Below, piece by piece: positions 35,046 through 45,837 of a DNA stretch of 64,000 nt (position 1 is the stretch's first letter; each line of letters opens with the position of its first letter). This DNA is from Criibacterium bergeronii (lineage in GTDB: Bacteria > Bacillota > Clostridia > Peptostreptococcales > Filifactoraceae), in the NCBI RefSeq assembly GCF_001693775.2, contig NZ_MBEW02000001.1, forward strand, positions 62,001 to 126,000. The letters run 5' to 3'. The notes under the pieces were generated by a model. That model saw nothing but the letters and a program-made list of their open reading frames with translations, did no database searches and was not told where the DNA came from. The translations under genes were made by a program, and so were the position numbers.

Positions 35046-38000
35046 TTAAGGCTTGCTTTGAAGAGCAGAGGAATCAGCATAGTTCAAAACCTTAGGTGTA
35101 TCTGCGGTAAATGAGCCACCAACACCAAAGAACTTCTCAAAGAATGATTTAAACTTTTCAATTATCGCCTGCTTCTTAGTAGTTCTGTCGCCACCTCCGA
35201 AACGAGATATAGGGGGCATAAGCCTATCTATATCCGTACCTGTTGTTTTGATTTCACCATCACAAAAGGCATTCTCAATGAACTTTCTTGTTTCAGCCTC
35301 TTTAAGTTTTTCTTCCTTAATAATCAAAGCAAGCTCCTCTTCTCGTTTTTCAGCCACATAATTATGCCATTCAGTCATAACATCCTCAACATCATTGATG
35401 CCAGAAATAAAGGTTTCAATAAGTGCTTTCTTGCTACGAAGCTGCGGACTGGCATCAATAGCCTTTTTGATTGTGACAAGTACTTCTTTATCTTCAAAGT
35501 GGCTGTCATGATACTTCTTAACAAGCATAAGGATATAGTCGATATTGATTTCTATCTGCTTGATAAGTTCAATTTCAAAGACAATATCATCTATGATATC
35601 TGTGCTTTCACCAGATTTTCGTCTTTCATTCCATTCATCACGCAAATCTTGATACCTGCCAAGATAATCCTGCAGGTCACGTTCACAAATCATCTCTTTA
35701 CCTGAAAATTCATCAAATGCAGACAATAGATTTCTCATGCGTAGAATTGCACCAAATAACGAGATGAAGTCCTTCTGGTTCTGTTCACCTATAATCTGCG
35801 GGTCTGAAAGTGGGAATTTGGAAGTTAAGTTATCCATCATATCCATATATCCTGGATACTGCTTTCCATCAATACCTTCATAACCATAGTAGTAATCTTT
35901 GAAACCCTTCATCAGAACGATACCTCCTGCATTCTTATCACCGAAAAGGGAAATAGCAGCGTCTACTCGTTTCTGAAGATTTCTAAAGCATACAATATTA
36001 CCGAAAGTCTTAATGGAATTAAGAATTCGGTTTGTTCTTGAAAATGCCTGAATAAGTCCATGCATCTTGAGGTTCTTATCTACCCACAGTGTATTTAATG
36101 TAGTGGCATCAAAACCTGTTAAGAACATATTTACAACAATAAGTAAATCAAGTTCCTTATTTTTCATACGAAGAGATACATCTTTATAATAATTTTGGAA
36201 CTTGTCAGAGTCTGTCGAATAATTAGTATGGAACATCTCGTTATAATCTTTGATTGCCATGTCAAGAAAATCTCTCGATGACTGGTCAAGTGCTGATGTA
36301 TCTTCTGAGTTTTCCTCATCAAGGATACCACTTGTACCTTCGTCATATTCGGCCTCATTTGCACCATAACTATAGATGGTTGCAATACGAAGTTTCTTCG
36401 TAGGATCACCCTCCATCTGCTTTTTAAATTCCTGATAATATAACTTTGCCATAGGAACAGATGCAACTGCAAAGATTGAGTTAAATCCACTTACACGCTG
36501 TTTTTGTTTAATTTCTTCTACAGCACCATTCTTGCCGGATGCAACTTCTGAAATATTGGTAAGGGTATTGTAAATATATGTTTTATCACCACGATATGTT
36601 TTCCTATCAAAGCTGTTAAGAATATATTCCGTCACAAGCTTGATACGTTCAGGAGCCATCATAGCCTTTTCGCGAGCAATATCCCATACCTGTTCATCGT
36701 CGATATCTTCATCCATATCCATTGTCTTAACATAGTCGACTCTGAATGGAAGTACATTCTTATCGTTAATAGCATCAACAATAGTATAGGTATGAAGCTG
36801 ATCCCCAAAAGTCTGCTCTGTAGTAAAAAACTGAGTCTTACGGGCGCTTGCTGTATTTGCAGGAAAGATTGGTGTCCCTGTGAAACCGAATAAATGATAT
36901 TTCTTAAAACTTTTTACAATAGCGGCGTGCATATCACCGAACTGACTTCTATGACATTCATCAAAGATGATTACAACGTGTTTGTTATATACTTCATGTT
37001 CTTTATTTTTCTTGATAAATGTTGCAAGCTTCTGAATAGTCGTGATGATAATGTGAGCATTGGTGTCTTCCAACTGCTTTTTAAGAATGGCAGTAGAGGT
37101 ATTACTGTTAGCTGCACCTTTTTCAAAACGATCATATTCTTTCATAGTCTGGTAGTCCAAATCTTTACGATCAACTACAAAGAGAACCTTATCAATGTAC
37201 GGAAGAAGTGACGCCTGTCTTGCAGTTTTAAATGATGTAAGTGTCTTACCCGATCCTGTTGTATGCCAGATATACCCGCCACCTGCAACATCGCCATATT
37301 TTTTATAGTTATTAGCTATTTCAATACGATTAAGAATACGCTCAGTTGCAGTAATCTGATATGGTCTCATTACCATAAGCATATTTTCAGAAGTGAAAAT
37401 ACAATACTTGGTGATTATATTAAGAATCGTATGTTTTGCAAAGAATGTTCTTGTGAAGTCAATCAAATCAGGAATAACACGATTGTTTGCATCTGCCCAG
37501 AAGGATGTAAATTCAAAACTGTTGCTTGTTTTGCCTTTCTTGGAAGTAGCAGCATTTACATCCTTTATAGCATTGAAACGAGTACTGTTAGAATAGTACT
37601 TTGTGTTAGTTCCATTTGAGATAACAAAAATCTGCGTATATTCAAACAGACCACTTACTGCCCAAAAAGAATCACGCTGATATCTACCTATTTGGTTGAA
37701 GGCCTCACGAATAGCCACTCCTCTGCGTTTTAATTCAATATGCACAAGAGGAAACCCATTTACGAGAATTGTAACATCATACCTGTTGTCGTGCCTTGCT
37801 CCGTCAGCCTTTGAAATAATATATTGATTGATTACCTGCAAAAAGTTGTTGTGAATATTTTTCTTGTCAATAAGTGTAATGTTCTTTGTACTGCCATCAT
37901 CTCTTTTTAATACTTGAACATTATCCTCTTGAATTTTTCTAGTTTTTTCAATAATTCCTTCATTCTTATTTGCAATAGAATTGTTAAAGAACCTATCCCA

Positions 38001-38237
38001 TTCAGTTTCAGAAAAACGGTAAGCATTCAACCTTTCAAGCTGATTACGAAGGTTGGTGGTCAAATCTTTTTCTGTGTGTATATGAAGATACTCGTATCCC
38101 TGCTGCGAGAGCATACGAATAAACTCTTTTTCCAGTTCAGCTTCTGACTGATAGTTGTTAGAACGTGCCTTTACAGGCTCGTATTCAGTAACAACTGTAT
38201 TTTCACTTGTAGCTGCCACAATATTAAAATATGGCAT
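35046..38237 (-). CDS. hsdR: Type I restriction enzyme R subunit HsdR
   Basis: The 1063-aa motor and nuclease subunit. An N-terminal PD-(D/E)xK nuclease is seen at about 150-172 (YDVTILVNGFPLVHIELKRR, with Asp, Glu and Lys in place). The superfamily 2 translocase follows: motif I TTGSGKT (about 327), motif II DECH (about 426), motif III FTGTP, then FLTGFD and QAFSRTNR. The C-terminal helical region should bind the methyltransferase core. GGAGGTG precedes the ATG. It is the last gene of the operon and is intact, so restriction is possible whenever HsdS is functional. Confidence 0.95.
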   Translation of the reverse strand: MPYFNIVAATSENTVVTEYEPVKARSNNYQSEAELEKEFIRMLSQQGYEYLHIHTEKDLTTNLRNQLERLNAYRFSETEWDRFFNNSIANKNEGIIEKTRKIQEDNVQVLKRDDGSTKNITLIDKKNIHNNFLQVINQYIISKADGARHDNRYDVTILVNGFPLVHIELKRRGVAIREAFNQIGRYQRDSFWAVSGLFEYTQIFVISNGTNTKYYSNSTRFNAIKDVNAATSKKGKTSNSFEFTSFWADANNRVIPDLIDFTRTFFAKHTILNIITKYCIFTSENMLMVMRPYQITATERILNRIEIANNYKKYGDVAGGGYIWHTTGSGKTLTSFKTARQASLLPYIDKVLFVVDRKDLDYQTMKEYDRFEKGAANSNTSTAILKKQLEDTNAHIIITTIQKLATFIKKNKEHEVYNKHVVIIFDECHRSQFGDMHAAIVKSFKKYHLFGFTGTPIFPANTASARKTQFFTTEQTFGDQLHTYTIVDAINDKNVLPFRVDYVKTMDMDEDIDDEQVWDIAREKAMMAPERIKLVTEYILNSFDRKTYRGDKTYIYNTLTNISEVASGKNGAVEEIKQKQRVSGFNSIFAVASVPMAKLYYQEFKKQMEGDPTKKLRIATIYSYGANEAEYDEGTSGILDEENSEDTSALDQSSRDFLDMAIKDYNEMFHTNYSTDSDKFQNYYKDVSLRMKNKELDLLIVVNMFLTGFDATTLNTLWVDKNLKMHGLIQAFSRTNRILNSIKTFGNIVCFRNLQKRVDAAISLFGDKNAGGIVLMKGFKDYYYGYEGIDGKQYPGYMDMMDNLTSKFPLSDPQIIGEQNQKDFISLFGAILRMRNLLSAFDEFSGKEMICERDLQDYLGRYQDLRDEWNERRKSGESTDIIDDIVFEIELIKQIEINIDYILMLVKKYHDSHFEDKEVLVTIKKAIDASPQLRSKKALIETFISGINDVEDVMTEWHNYVAEKREEELALIIKEEKLKEAETRKFIENAFCDGEIKTTGTDIDRLMPPISRFGGGDRTTKKQAIIEKFKSFFEKFFGVGGSFTADTPKVLNYADSSALQSKP

Positions 38238-38257
38238 ACAGACACCTCCTTAAGAGA

Positions 38258-38824
38258 TTATAACTGTTTAAAAGTTAGCAGCTTATCTCTATAAAATTCA
38301 TATTGTTTTTGCCTTGCTTCTATTTCAGCAGGAAGCCCACTACTCAAGTCATTGCAGAGTGCGTCGAATCGGTCGAGGATACCTACAATGCGTTTTTGTT
38401 CCGCTAAGGATGGTACACTAATTACTGCATCACGAATATTATCATTATATAATCTTGCGATTGTTCCTCCTGTGGATGCTTTCCAAGGTTGTAACTGATA
38501 GTAATAGTACAAATAGCTATTGAGAACTAACGACTCATCATTATTGACCCATACTATGTTCGAATCTTGGAAATACGCTGGTTCACCATCAAATACAACA
38601 GTTCTTCCAATTGTTCCGGCAGCAGAAATTAGTATGTCACCCTTCTTAGGGTAAGAGTATTCCTTTTTATATTTTTCGAATGTATCTTTTGATATATAGG
38701 CATTAGGTTCTCCACCGAATGTTCCAATCTTAAAAAATGGGACATCGCCCGTGGAAGAAGTTTCAGACTTCATAATTCTCTTGCACATCGATATTTTTCC
38801 GACTGTTCCAAGAGAAATATTCAC
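38258..38824 (-). CDS. HsdS third target-recognition domain, out of frame in this phase
   Basis: A half-HsdS: one target-recognition domain (VGKISMCKRIMKS to SVPSLAEQKRIVGILDRF) and a conserved helix (GLPAEIEARQKQYEFYRDKLLTF) almost the same as the one ending the upstream hsdS. The GTG given as start is nominal and has no ribosome binding site. The frame stays open upstream through the 38861-38932 ACAG repeat, reading RQSIIKLIQYVFGFVN before the GTG. One more repeat unit, or two fewer, would fuse it to the upstream hsdS. In the present phase it is probably untranslated or poorly translated. Confidence 0.75.
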   Translation of the reverse strand: MNISLGTVGKISMCKRIMKSETSSTGDVPFFKIGTFGGEPNAYISKDTFEKYKKEYSYPKKGDILISAAGTIGRTVVFDGEPAYFQDSNIVWVNNDESLVLNSYLYYYYQLQPWKASTGGTIARLYNDNIRDAVISVPSLAEQKRIVGILDRFDALCNDLSSGLPAEIEARQKQYEFYRDKLLTFKQL

Positions 38825-38853
38825 AAAACCAAATACATACTGAATAAGCTTAA

Positions 38854-40127
<1,274 letters not shown>

Positions 40128-40131
<4 letters not shown>

Positions 40132-41699
40132 GCGTCCACCTCGATTTCTGCGATGATCTTATCAATCTCATCACGAAGAATTTGCTCACGAGCGACAATT
40201 TCTTTGATTTCTGCATTAAGCTTTACAATATCAATCTTTTCTCTTGTGTCCTCTGCTTCAACATAGGTTGATACCGAAAGGTTGTAGTCATTTTCGGCAA
40301 CTTCATCATAAGAAGCAAGATGAGAGATATGTTCAATTTCTTCTCGTTTTGTAAATATCTCAACAATTCTATCTATATTAGCAGGTGTCAGCTTATTATT
40401 GTTTGTGACCTTGATGCACTCGTTGCCCGCATCGATAAACAGCGTTTTATTATCTGCCTTGTTCTTTTTCATTACCATAATGCAGGTAGCAATTGAAGTT
40501 CCAAAGAAAAGGTTAGGAGGCAGCTGAATAATGCAGTCTACAAAGTTGTTATCAATCAGATATTTTCGTATTTTCTGTTCAGCTCCGCCACGGTACATAA
40601 TACCCGGGAAACATACAATCGCAGCTGTTCCGTTACTCGCAAGCCATGAAAGTGAATGCATGATAAAGGCAAGGTCAGCCTTGCTCTTTGGTGCAAGAAC
40701 ACCTGCAGGAGCAAAACGAGGATCGTTTATGAGTAATGGATTATCATCACCTACCCATTTGATTGAGTATGGAGGATTTGAAACAATAAGTTCAAAAGGT
40801 TCATCATCCCAATGTGCCGGAGCTATAAGGGTATCTTCGCAAGCAATATTAAATTTATCAAATCCAATATCGTGTAAAAACATATTTATACGACAAAGAT
40901 TATAGGTTGTAATATTGATTTCCTGTCCATAGAAACCATTACGAATCTTATCTCTACCAAGTATTTTTTCCGCCTTTAAAAGTAGCGAACCAGACCCACA
41001 GGCAGGGTCATAAACCTTATTGATTTCTGTTTTTTGGGCTGTACCAAGTCTTGTAAGAAGCTCTGATACATCAGCAGGAGTAAAAAACTCTCCACCTGAT
41101 TTACCAGCATTACTTGCATACATTGTCATAAGATATTCATAAGCATCTCCAAATGCATCAATATCGTGATCCTTAACATCTCCAAGATTCATATCTGCCA
41201 CACCGTCAAGAAGTTTACGAAGTTTTTCATTTCTCTTTGCAACAGTAGAGCCAAGCTTATTACTGTTTACATCAAAATCATCAAATAGACCTGCAAAGTC
41301 GGATTCTGATTCACTGCCTTTTGCAGATTCCTCTATGTGACGGAATGCCTTTTCAAGTGTTTCATTAAGATTTTCATTATCCTTGGCTTTTGCCCTTACA
41401 TTACAAAAGAGTTCAGATGGAAGAATGAAAAAGCCTTTCTCTTGCACAAGGCCTTCTCTTGCCTCTTTGGCCATCTCATCAGACATCTGTGCAAAATCAA
41501 AATCAGAGTTCCCTGCTTCAATTTCTCCTTCGTTGATGTAGCTCGCAATATTTTCAGAAATATATCTATAAAACATTGTACCAAGTATATAGTTTTTGAA
41601 ATCCCATCCATCTACAGCACCACGAAGCTCATCTGCGATTGCCCATATTGCTCTGTGAACTTCATCACGTTCCTGTTCTTTTTTATTATTGGTAGGCAT
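40128..41699 (-). CDS. hsdM: Type I DNA methyltransferase M subunit HsdM
   Basis: The 523-aa adenine-N6 methyltransferase. An N-terminal helical HsdM domain (about 10-150) is followed by the catalytic domain: [14 protein letters not shown], motif [14 protein letters not shown] (about 228-240) and motif IV NPPYS (about 307). A C-terminal coiled helix (about 485-520) should contact HsdS. It overlaps the upstream XRE gene by one base (TAATG) and hsdS by four, so XRE-hsdM-hsdS are translationally coupled. Confidence 0.95.
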
Positions 41700-41932
41700 T
41701 ATCTTTTTCCCTCCACTTCAAAATCAAGCCATGCCTCTTCAACACCTGCATAATCGACATCATGTTCTAGGCAGAACTTTTTTATATTTTTCATAGCATT
41801 AAGGTTAGGCTTTGCCTTGCCACCTTCCCATCTATTCACAGTAGAAAATGACACTTTAATTTCTTTAGCAAAGTCTTGCTGCGAAAGAAAGCATCGTTGT
41901 CTAATTCTTTTAATTTCATCTGGAAATCTCAT
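41699..41932 (-). CDS. XRE-family regulator at the head of the hsd operon
   Basis: A 77-aa helix-turn-helix protein: [37 protein letters not shown] is a classic XRE domain filling most of the chain. By position it should control expression of the restriction-modification operon, as controller proteins do. TATAAT on the minus strand within 41970-41980 may be its -10 box. CAAGGAGAT precedes the ATG. Confidence 0.88.
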   Translation of the reverse strand: MRFPDEIKRIRQRCFLSQQDFAKEIKVSFSTVNRWEGGKAKPNLNAMKNIKKFCLEHDVDYAGVEEAWLDFEVEGKR

Positions 41933-42000
41933 TATGCATCTCCTTGCGTAAACATTTCAATAATATAGCGTTATTATAACATATAATCATAGTTTTTACT

Positions 42001-42050
42001 ATCTCCTAAGGCTACCTCATGTAGCTACAGGAGATTTTTATATTTTTAGT
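42001..42050 (+). terminator. Hairpin with T-tail upstream of the hsd operon
   Basis: ATCTCCT, GGCTAC, loop, GTAGC, AGGAGAT followed by TTTTTATATTTTT on the plus strand. It reads toward the recombinase remnant and probably belonged to the lost mobile element. Confidence 0.6.
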
Positions 42051-42108
42051 GGTTCGATTATACTCATTTCTTCGCTTATAGATACAAGGAAAAATATTTT
42101 TTCTAAAA

Positions 42109-42561
42109 GTGTCAGATTTGTTCATCTCCCAAGGCTACATAGTAGAAGGACAAATTCTACAAAAGTTTTTAGGGAAATTTCAAATTCATGAACTAAAAAA
42201 CATAACCGCATTTGCAAGAGACCATGAAGATGAATTTGTAGACTTTGTTATGAAAAAAAGTGAAAAGGAACTGGACCAGAAGCTAAAAACTAGTCATAGA
42301 GAATCGGAACAAGCAAAATCAAGAATTAGAAAACTCGATACCATTGTTCAAAGGCTTTATGAGGATAACCTTGATGGTAAAATTTCAGATGAAAGATTTA
42401 TGATTATGTCATCAGCCTATGATAAGGAGCAAGCTGAACCTACCCAGAAAATACAAGCTCTTGAAGATTTCATTTCTGAAGCTACTAAAGATAGTCTAAA
42501 TGTAGAATCTTTTCTATTTTATAATCTTTATTGGAAGCGAAGTATTCAGCTAGTTGTTTAA
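42109..42561 (+). pseudogene. C-terminal fragment of a large serine recombinase (TnpX/Tn4451 type)
   Basis: Only the C-terminal part is left: KNITAFARDHEDEFVDFVMKK, then a coiled stretch and RLYEDNLDGKISDERFMIMSSAYDKEQ, the conserved end of large serine recombinases of conjugative transposons. The catalytic serine domain and zinc ribbon are missing, and the GTG at 42109 has no ribosome binding site. Family similarity ends near 42510, where the sequence runs into the antisense peptidase pseudogene. It marks the edge of a decayed integrated element next to the restriction genes. Confidence 0.75.
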
Positions 42562-43003
42562 GGCTTGTGCCATATTCACCGGTGCTGTTTGCACTACCAG
42601 GCTTTGCACCCTTTACATCCATATCTGTATGAGATTTCATAGCATCTGCCAGCATACCCTCAGTTGTTTTAGTATCGCCAAGATATTTCATAACCATAAG
42701 TGCTGCTGCGTCACCACAAGACCACTCAGTTGATTACTGATATGTCTTGAATTTTGGAAGTATTGTTAAAGTATCAGAGGATTTCATATTATAAAAATCC
42801 GGCGTCTTATAATATGGACAGTCCTTATGGTCTCCTGCAAAATCGGTGGCTCTTGCTCCACCTTTTTCTTCAATTGGCTGTGACAAAATTGTCTTTTCTT
42901 TCAGTGCAAGCTGGTTTTTACTTTTAGTTTCTCCTTGTGCAAAGGAAAGTCCTGTGAAAATTGTGGCAAATGCCAAGGTTAAAGCTAAAGTTTTCTTTTT
43001 CAA
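42485..43003 (-). pseudogene. Secreted C39-like (papain-fold) cysteine peptidase, broken
   Basis: A signal peptide (MKKKTLALTLAFATIFTGLSFA) and a mature region that reaches KFKTYQ, then an in-frame TAA (42734-42736), then STEWSCGDAAALMVMKYLGD in the same frame, which holds the likely catalytic Cys. The stop looks like a single CAA or CAG to TAA change. Downstream the reading ends at 42485 in sequence shared with the recombinase remnant, so the C-terminus with the catalytic His is also lost. Two lesions make inactivity certain unless the stop is a sequencing error, and even then it is truncated. Confidence 0.75.
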
Positions 43004-43090
43004 TAAAGTGTTCTCCTTTAAAATATTAATTGTGAAATTTATAAATTCAATTGATTATGTCATTTTTGAAAAATATGTTAATATATTTTT

Positions 43091-43124
43091 AAACCCTTGT
43101 ATTTATAATGAATACAAGGGTTTA
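43091..43124. repeat. Inverted repeat downstream of ddh
   Basis: AAACCCTTGTATT and AATACAAGGGTTT around a TATAATG-like loop, perfect over 13 bases. A second palindrome (CAAATTTCTaaattAGAAATTTG) follows at 43131-43153. Neither has a good T-run; they probably end the lysine operon transcript or the peptidase transcript. Confidence 0.6.
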
Positions 43125-43198
43125 AAGTTATCAAATTTCTAAATTAGAAATTTGTTTTCTCAAATGAAATTTGTATATATTGTGGATACAATTATTTT

Positions 43199-44173
43199 TT
43201 ATAACATATGTGCTCTTAGATATTCTCCATCGTGCTTGCTTAACATAGCTATTGGGATATCAAGCACTGTCTTTGCACCATACTGATTTGCTTTTGACAA
43301 TTTATATGCTGCTCTTGCAAAGGCGATATTTACTGAGGCTGTAAATTCAGGATTGCTTGTCAAGTCCAGTGAAAATCCGTATAGGCTCTTTCCCTCATTA
43401 CCTGTTTGTCCAAGTCGTAGCACTTCTCCGCCATGAGGTATGCCGCTATGGTCTTTTATCATGGTCTGTTCATCAATGAAATGTACTGTTGTTTCGTAGT
43501 CTGCGAAGTAATCCGGCATAGTTTTTATTTGCCTTTCTATTTCATTTTGGTCTGATCCATTTTCTAATACGACAAATACTTCTCTTTTATGAGCGGTGTT
43601 GTTTTGATATTCAACATGATTTTTATTTTTTATTTGCTCAACCAGCTCAGTGTTAGGGATTGTATACTGCTTTGCATCTTTTACTCCTTTAATTCTTCTT
43701 ACTGCGTCAGAGTGTCCTTGGCTTACACCTTTACCCCAAAACGTGTAGGTTTCACCTTGAGGAAGTACAGCTTGTGCTAAAACTCTATTGATTGAGAATA
43801 GTCCCGGGTCCCAGCCTGTGGAAATTATTGATACTTTTTTATTTTGTAAAGAAATTTCATTCATTTTGTCAAAATATGCCGGTACTTTTGCGTGGGTGTC
43901 AAAGCTGTCAACTGTATTAAAGTCTTTTGCCATTATAGGTCCTTGCTCGGGTATATCAGATTTTGAGCCTCCACACATAATTAAAACATCTATTTTATCT
44001 TTGAAATTTGCTAATTCATCTATGTGATATGCTTTTGTCTCACTTTTTACTGTACTTGGGTCTCTTCTAGTAAAAACTCCTACAAGGTTCATATCTTCAG
44101 CATTTTTAAGTCCAGTCTCTACGCCTTTGCCTAGGTTACCATATCCTAATATCGCTACATTAATCTTTTCCAT
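43199..44173 (-). CDS. ddh: meso-Diaminopimelate dehydrogenase
   Basis: An NADPH-dependent enzyme that makes meso-diaminopimelate from tetrahydrodipicolinate in one step, bypassing the succinylase or acetylase branch. The N-terminus (INVAILGYGNLGKGVE) is the dinucleotide site, VFTRRDP and CGGSKSDIPEQGP follow, then STGWDPGLFSINR and KGVSQGHSDAVRRI, all hallmarks of Ddh. Length 324 aa is normal. GGGAG precedes the ATG, 15 bases after dapB. It is last in the lysA-lysC-dapA-dapB-ddh operon. Confidence 0.96.
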   Translation of the reverse strand: MEKINVAILGYGNLGKGVETGLKNAEDMNLVGVFTRRDPSTVKSETKAYHIDELANFKDKIDVLIMCGGSKSDIPEQGPIMAKDFNTVDSFDTHAKVPAYFDKMNEISLQNKKVSIISTGWDPGLFSINRVLAQAVLPQGETYTFWGKGVSQGHSDAVRRIKGVKDAKQYTIPNTELVEQIKNKNHVEYQNNTAHKREVFVVLENGSDQNEIERQIKTMPDYFADYETTVHFIDEQTMIKDHSGIPHGGEVLRLGQTGNEGKSLYGFSLDLTSNPEFTASVNIAFARAAYKLSKANQYGAKTVLDIPIAMLSKHDGEYLRAHML

Positions 44174-44188
44174 AGTGTCTCCCTTTTA

Positions 44189-44935
44189 TTACATATTTAA
44201 ACAGTCATTCATATTGTAAAGTCCATTTTCTTTTTCTTGTAAAAATAGTGCTGCTTTTATTGCTCCGTTTGCAAATATTTTTTTTGATGAGGCTCTATGT
44301 GTGATTTCAAGCACTTCATCATCTCCTGCAAAGATTACAGTGTGCTCGCCTACTATATTTCCCCCTCTTATGGCAGAAATGCCGACTTCATTTTTATTTC
44401 TATTGTCATAAAAGCCGGCTCTGCCATCTAATCTTGTAAGGGAGTTTTTTCTGCCATTATTCGCTGAGTCAAAAAGCATTTTTGCTGTGCCTGATGGTGC
44501 ATCTTTTTTTAAATTATGATGTTTTTCAACTATTTCTATATCAAAATCAGCAAGCATCTTAGCCATCTGCTCTACCACATATTCCATCACATTTATGCCT
44601 AAGCTCATATTGCCTGAGTAAACTATAGGTATGTTTTTGGAAATGTCCTTTATTTTTTGCTCCTGCTCCTTGGAATATCCTGTAGTGCAAACAACAGCAG
44701 GTGTATTATTTTTTATGCAATAATCCAATAATTGCTCTAAGACTACTGGTGAAGAAAAATCTATTACAGCGTCAGCTTTTTCTTTTACATCTTTAAAACT
44801 GGAATATACTGTAAAGTCTGCTTTTACCGGTCTATCTGATACTCCAGCTACTACTTCCATACCTTCTTTATTTTTTATTATGCCGGCTAAGGTTATTCCC
44901 ATTTGTCCTCCAGCACCTGAAAGTAAAATTTTCAT
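44189..44935 (-). CDS. dapB: 4-Hydroxy-tetrahydrodipicolinate reductase
   Basis: Reduces the DapA product with NAD(P)H. GAGGQMG at residues 7-13 is the nucleotide-binding loop; VVCTTGYS, GNMSLGINVMEYVVEQM, the catalytic EKHHNLKKDAPSGTA and IRGGNIVGEHTVIF are typical. Length 248 aa. It lies eight bases after dapA in the lysine operon. Confidence 0.96.
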   Translation of the reverse strand: MKILLSGAGGQMGITLAGIIKNKEGMEVVAGVSDRPVKADFTVYSSFKDVKEKADAVIDFSSPVVLEQLLDYCIKNNTPAVVCTTGYSKEQEQKIKDISKNIPIVYSGNMSLGINVMEYVVEQMAKMLADFDIEIVEKHHNLKKDAPSGTAKMLFDSANNGRKNSLTRLDGRAGFYDNRNKNEVGISAIRGGNIVGEHTVIFAGDDEVLEITHRASSKKIFANGAIKAALFLQEKENGLYNMNDCLNM

Positions 44936-44943
44936 TTTTTCTC

Positions 44944-45822
44944 CTAAATTAAACCCAAATTTTTCATATTTTTCTTTAACAGCTCCATTGTCTCATCACT
45001 TGGCTCACAAAGGGGTAGTCTATAATAGCCTCCGTTCATTCCCATTAGATTAATGGCTGCTTTTACAGGGATTGGATTTGTCTGTGCAAAAAGTGAATTT
45101 ATCATATCAAGGTATTTTAACTGCATTTGTCTTGATTTTTCTATATCTCCATCAAAAAATGCCTGACACATTTCATGTGTTTCATTTGGTAAAATATTTG
45201 CAGAAACTGATATAACTCCGTCTGCTCCCATAGAAAGCATAGGCACTGTCACATCATCATTTCCACAATATATTGCAAAATCATCCGGCAAAATATTTTT
45301 AATTTTTGCTGTGTAACCAAGATTGCCTGTCGCATCTTTTATGCCGACAATATTTTTTATTTCTGCTAATCTTTTCAAGGTTTGTGGCTGAATTTCCACT
45401 GTAGTTCTTGATGGCACTGTATATAAAATTACAGGTACTGTGGATGCCTCTGCTATGGTTTTAAAATGTCTGTATAAACCCTCTTGGTTACATTTATTAT
45501 AATAAGGAGTGATTACAAGTATTGCATCAGGGTTTAAAGCTGAGGCTTTTTTCGCAAAGTCGGCAGATTCTCCTGTGTCATTGTTACCTACGCCGGCTAT
45601 AAGTGGGATTTTGTGGTTTATTTTTTCTACGCAAAATTTTATTACAGCCAGTCTTTCTTCTTCTGTCATAGTAATTGCCTCACCAGTCGTGCCAATGGCA
45701 ACTATGGCATCTGTCTTGTTTTGCAAATGATACTGTATTAATTTTCCAAGTGACTCAAAATCTACTGTGCCGTCCTCAAAAAATGGTGTGATTAACGCTA
45801 CTGCACTACCTCTAAATATCAT
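44944..45822 (-). CDS. dapA: 4-Hydroxy-tetrahydrodipicolinate synthase
   Basis: Condenses pyruvate with aspartate semialdehyde. The class I aldolase-type barrel shows the GTTGEA motif (44-49), the YYNK segment, LYTVPSRT with the catalytic Tyr near 134, and the Schiff-base Lys162 in GIKDATG. Length 292 aa. AGGAGG precedes the ATG. It lies 15 bases after lysC. Aspartate semialdehyde dehydrogenase is not in this operon. Confidence 0.97.
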   Translation of the reverse strand: MIFRGSAVALITPFFEDGTVDFESLGKLIQYHLQNKTDAIVAIGTTGEAITMTEEERLAVIKFCVEKINHKIPLIAGVGNNDTGESADFAKKASALNPDAILVITPYYNKCNQEGLYRHFKTIAEASTVPVILYTVPSRTTVEIQPQTLKRLAEIKNIVGIKDATGNLGYTAKIKNILPDDFAIYCGNDDVTVPMLSMGADGVISVSANILPNETHEMCQAFFDGDIEKSRQMQLKYLDMINSLFAQTNPIPVKAAINLMGMNGGYYRLPLCEPSDETMELLKKNMKNLGLI

Positions 45823-45837
45823 GGTTTCCTCCTATAT

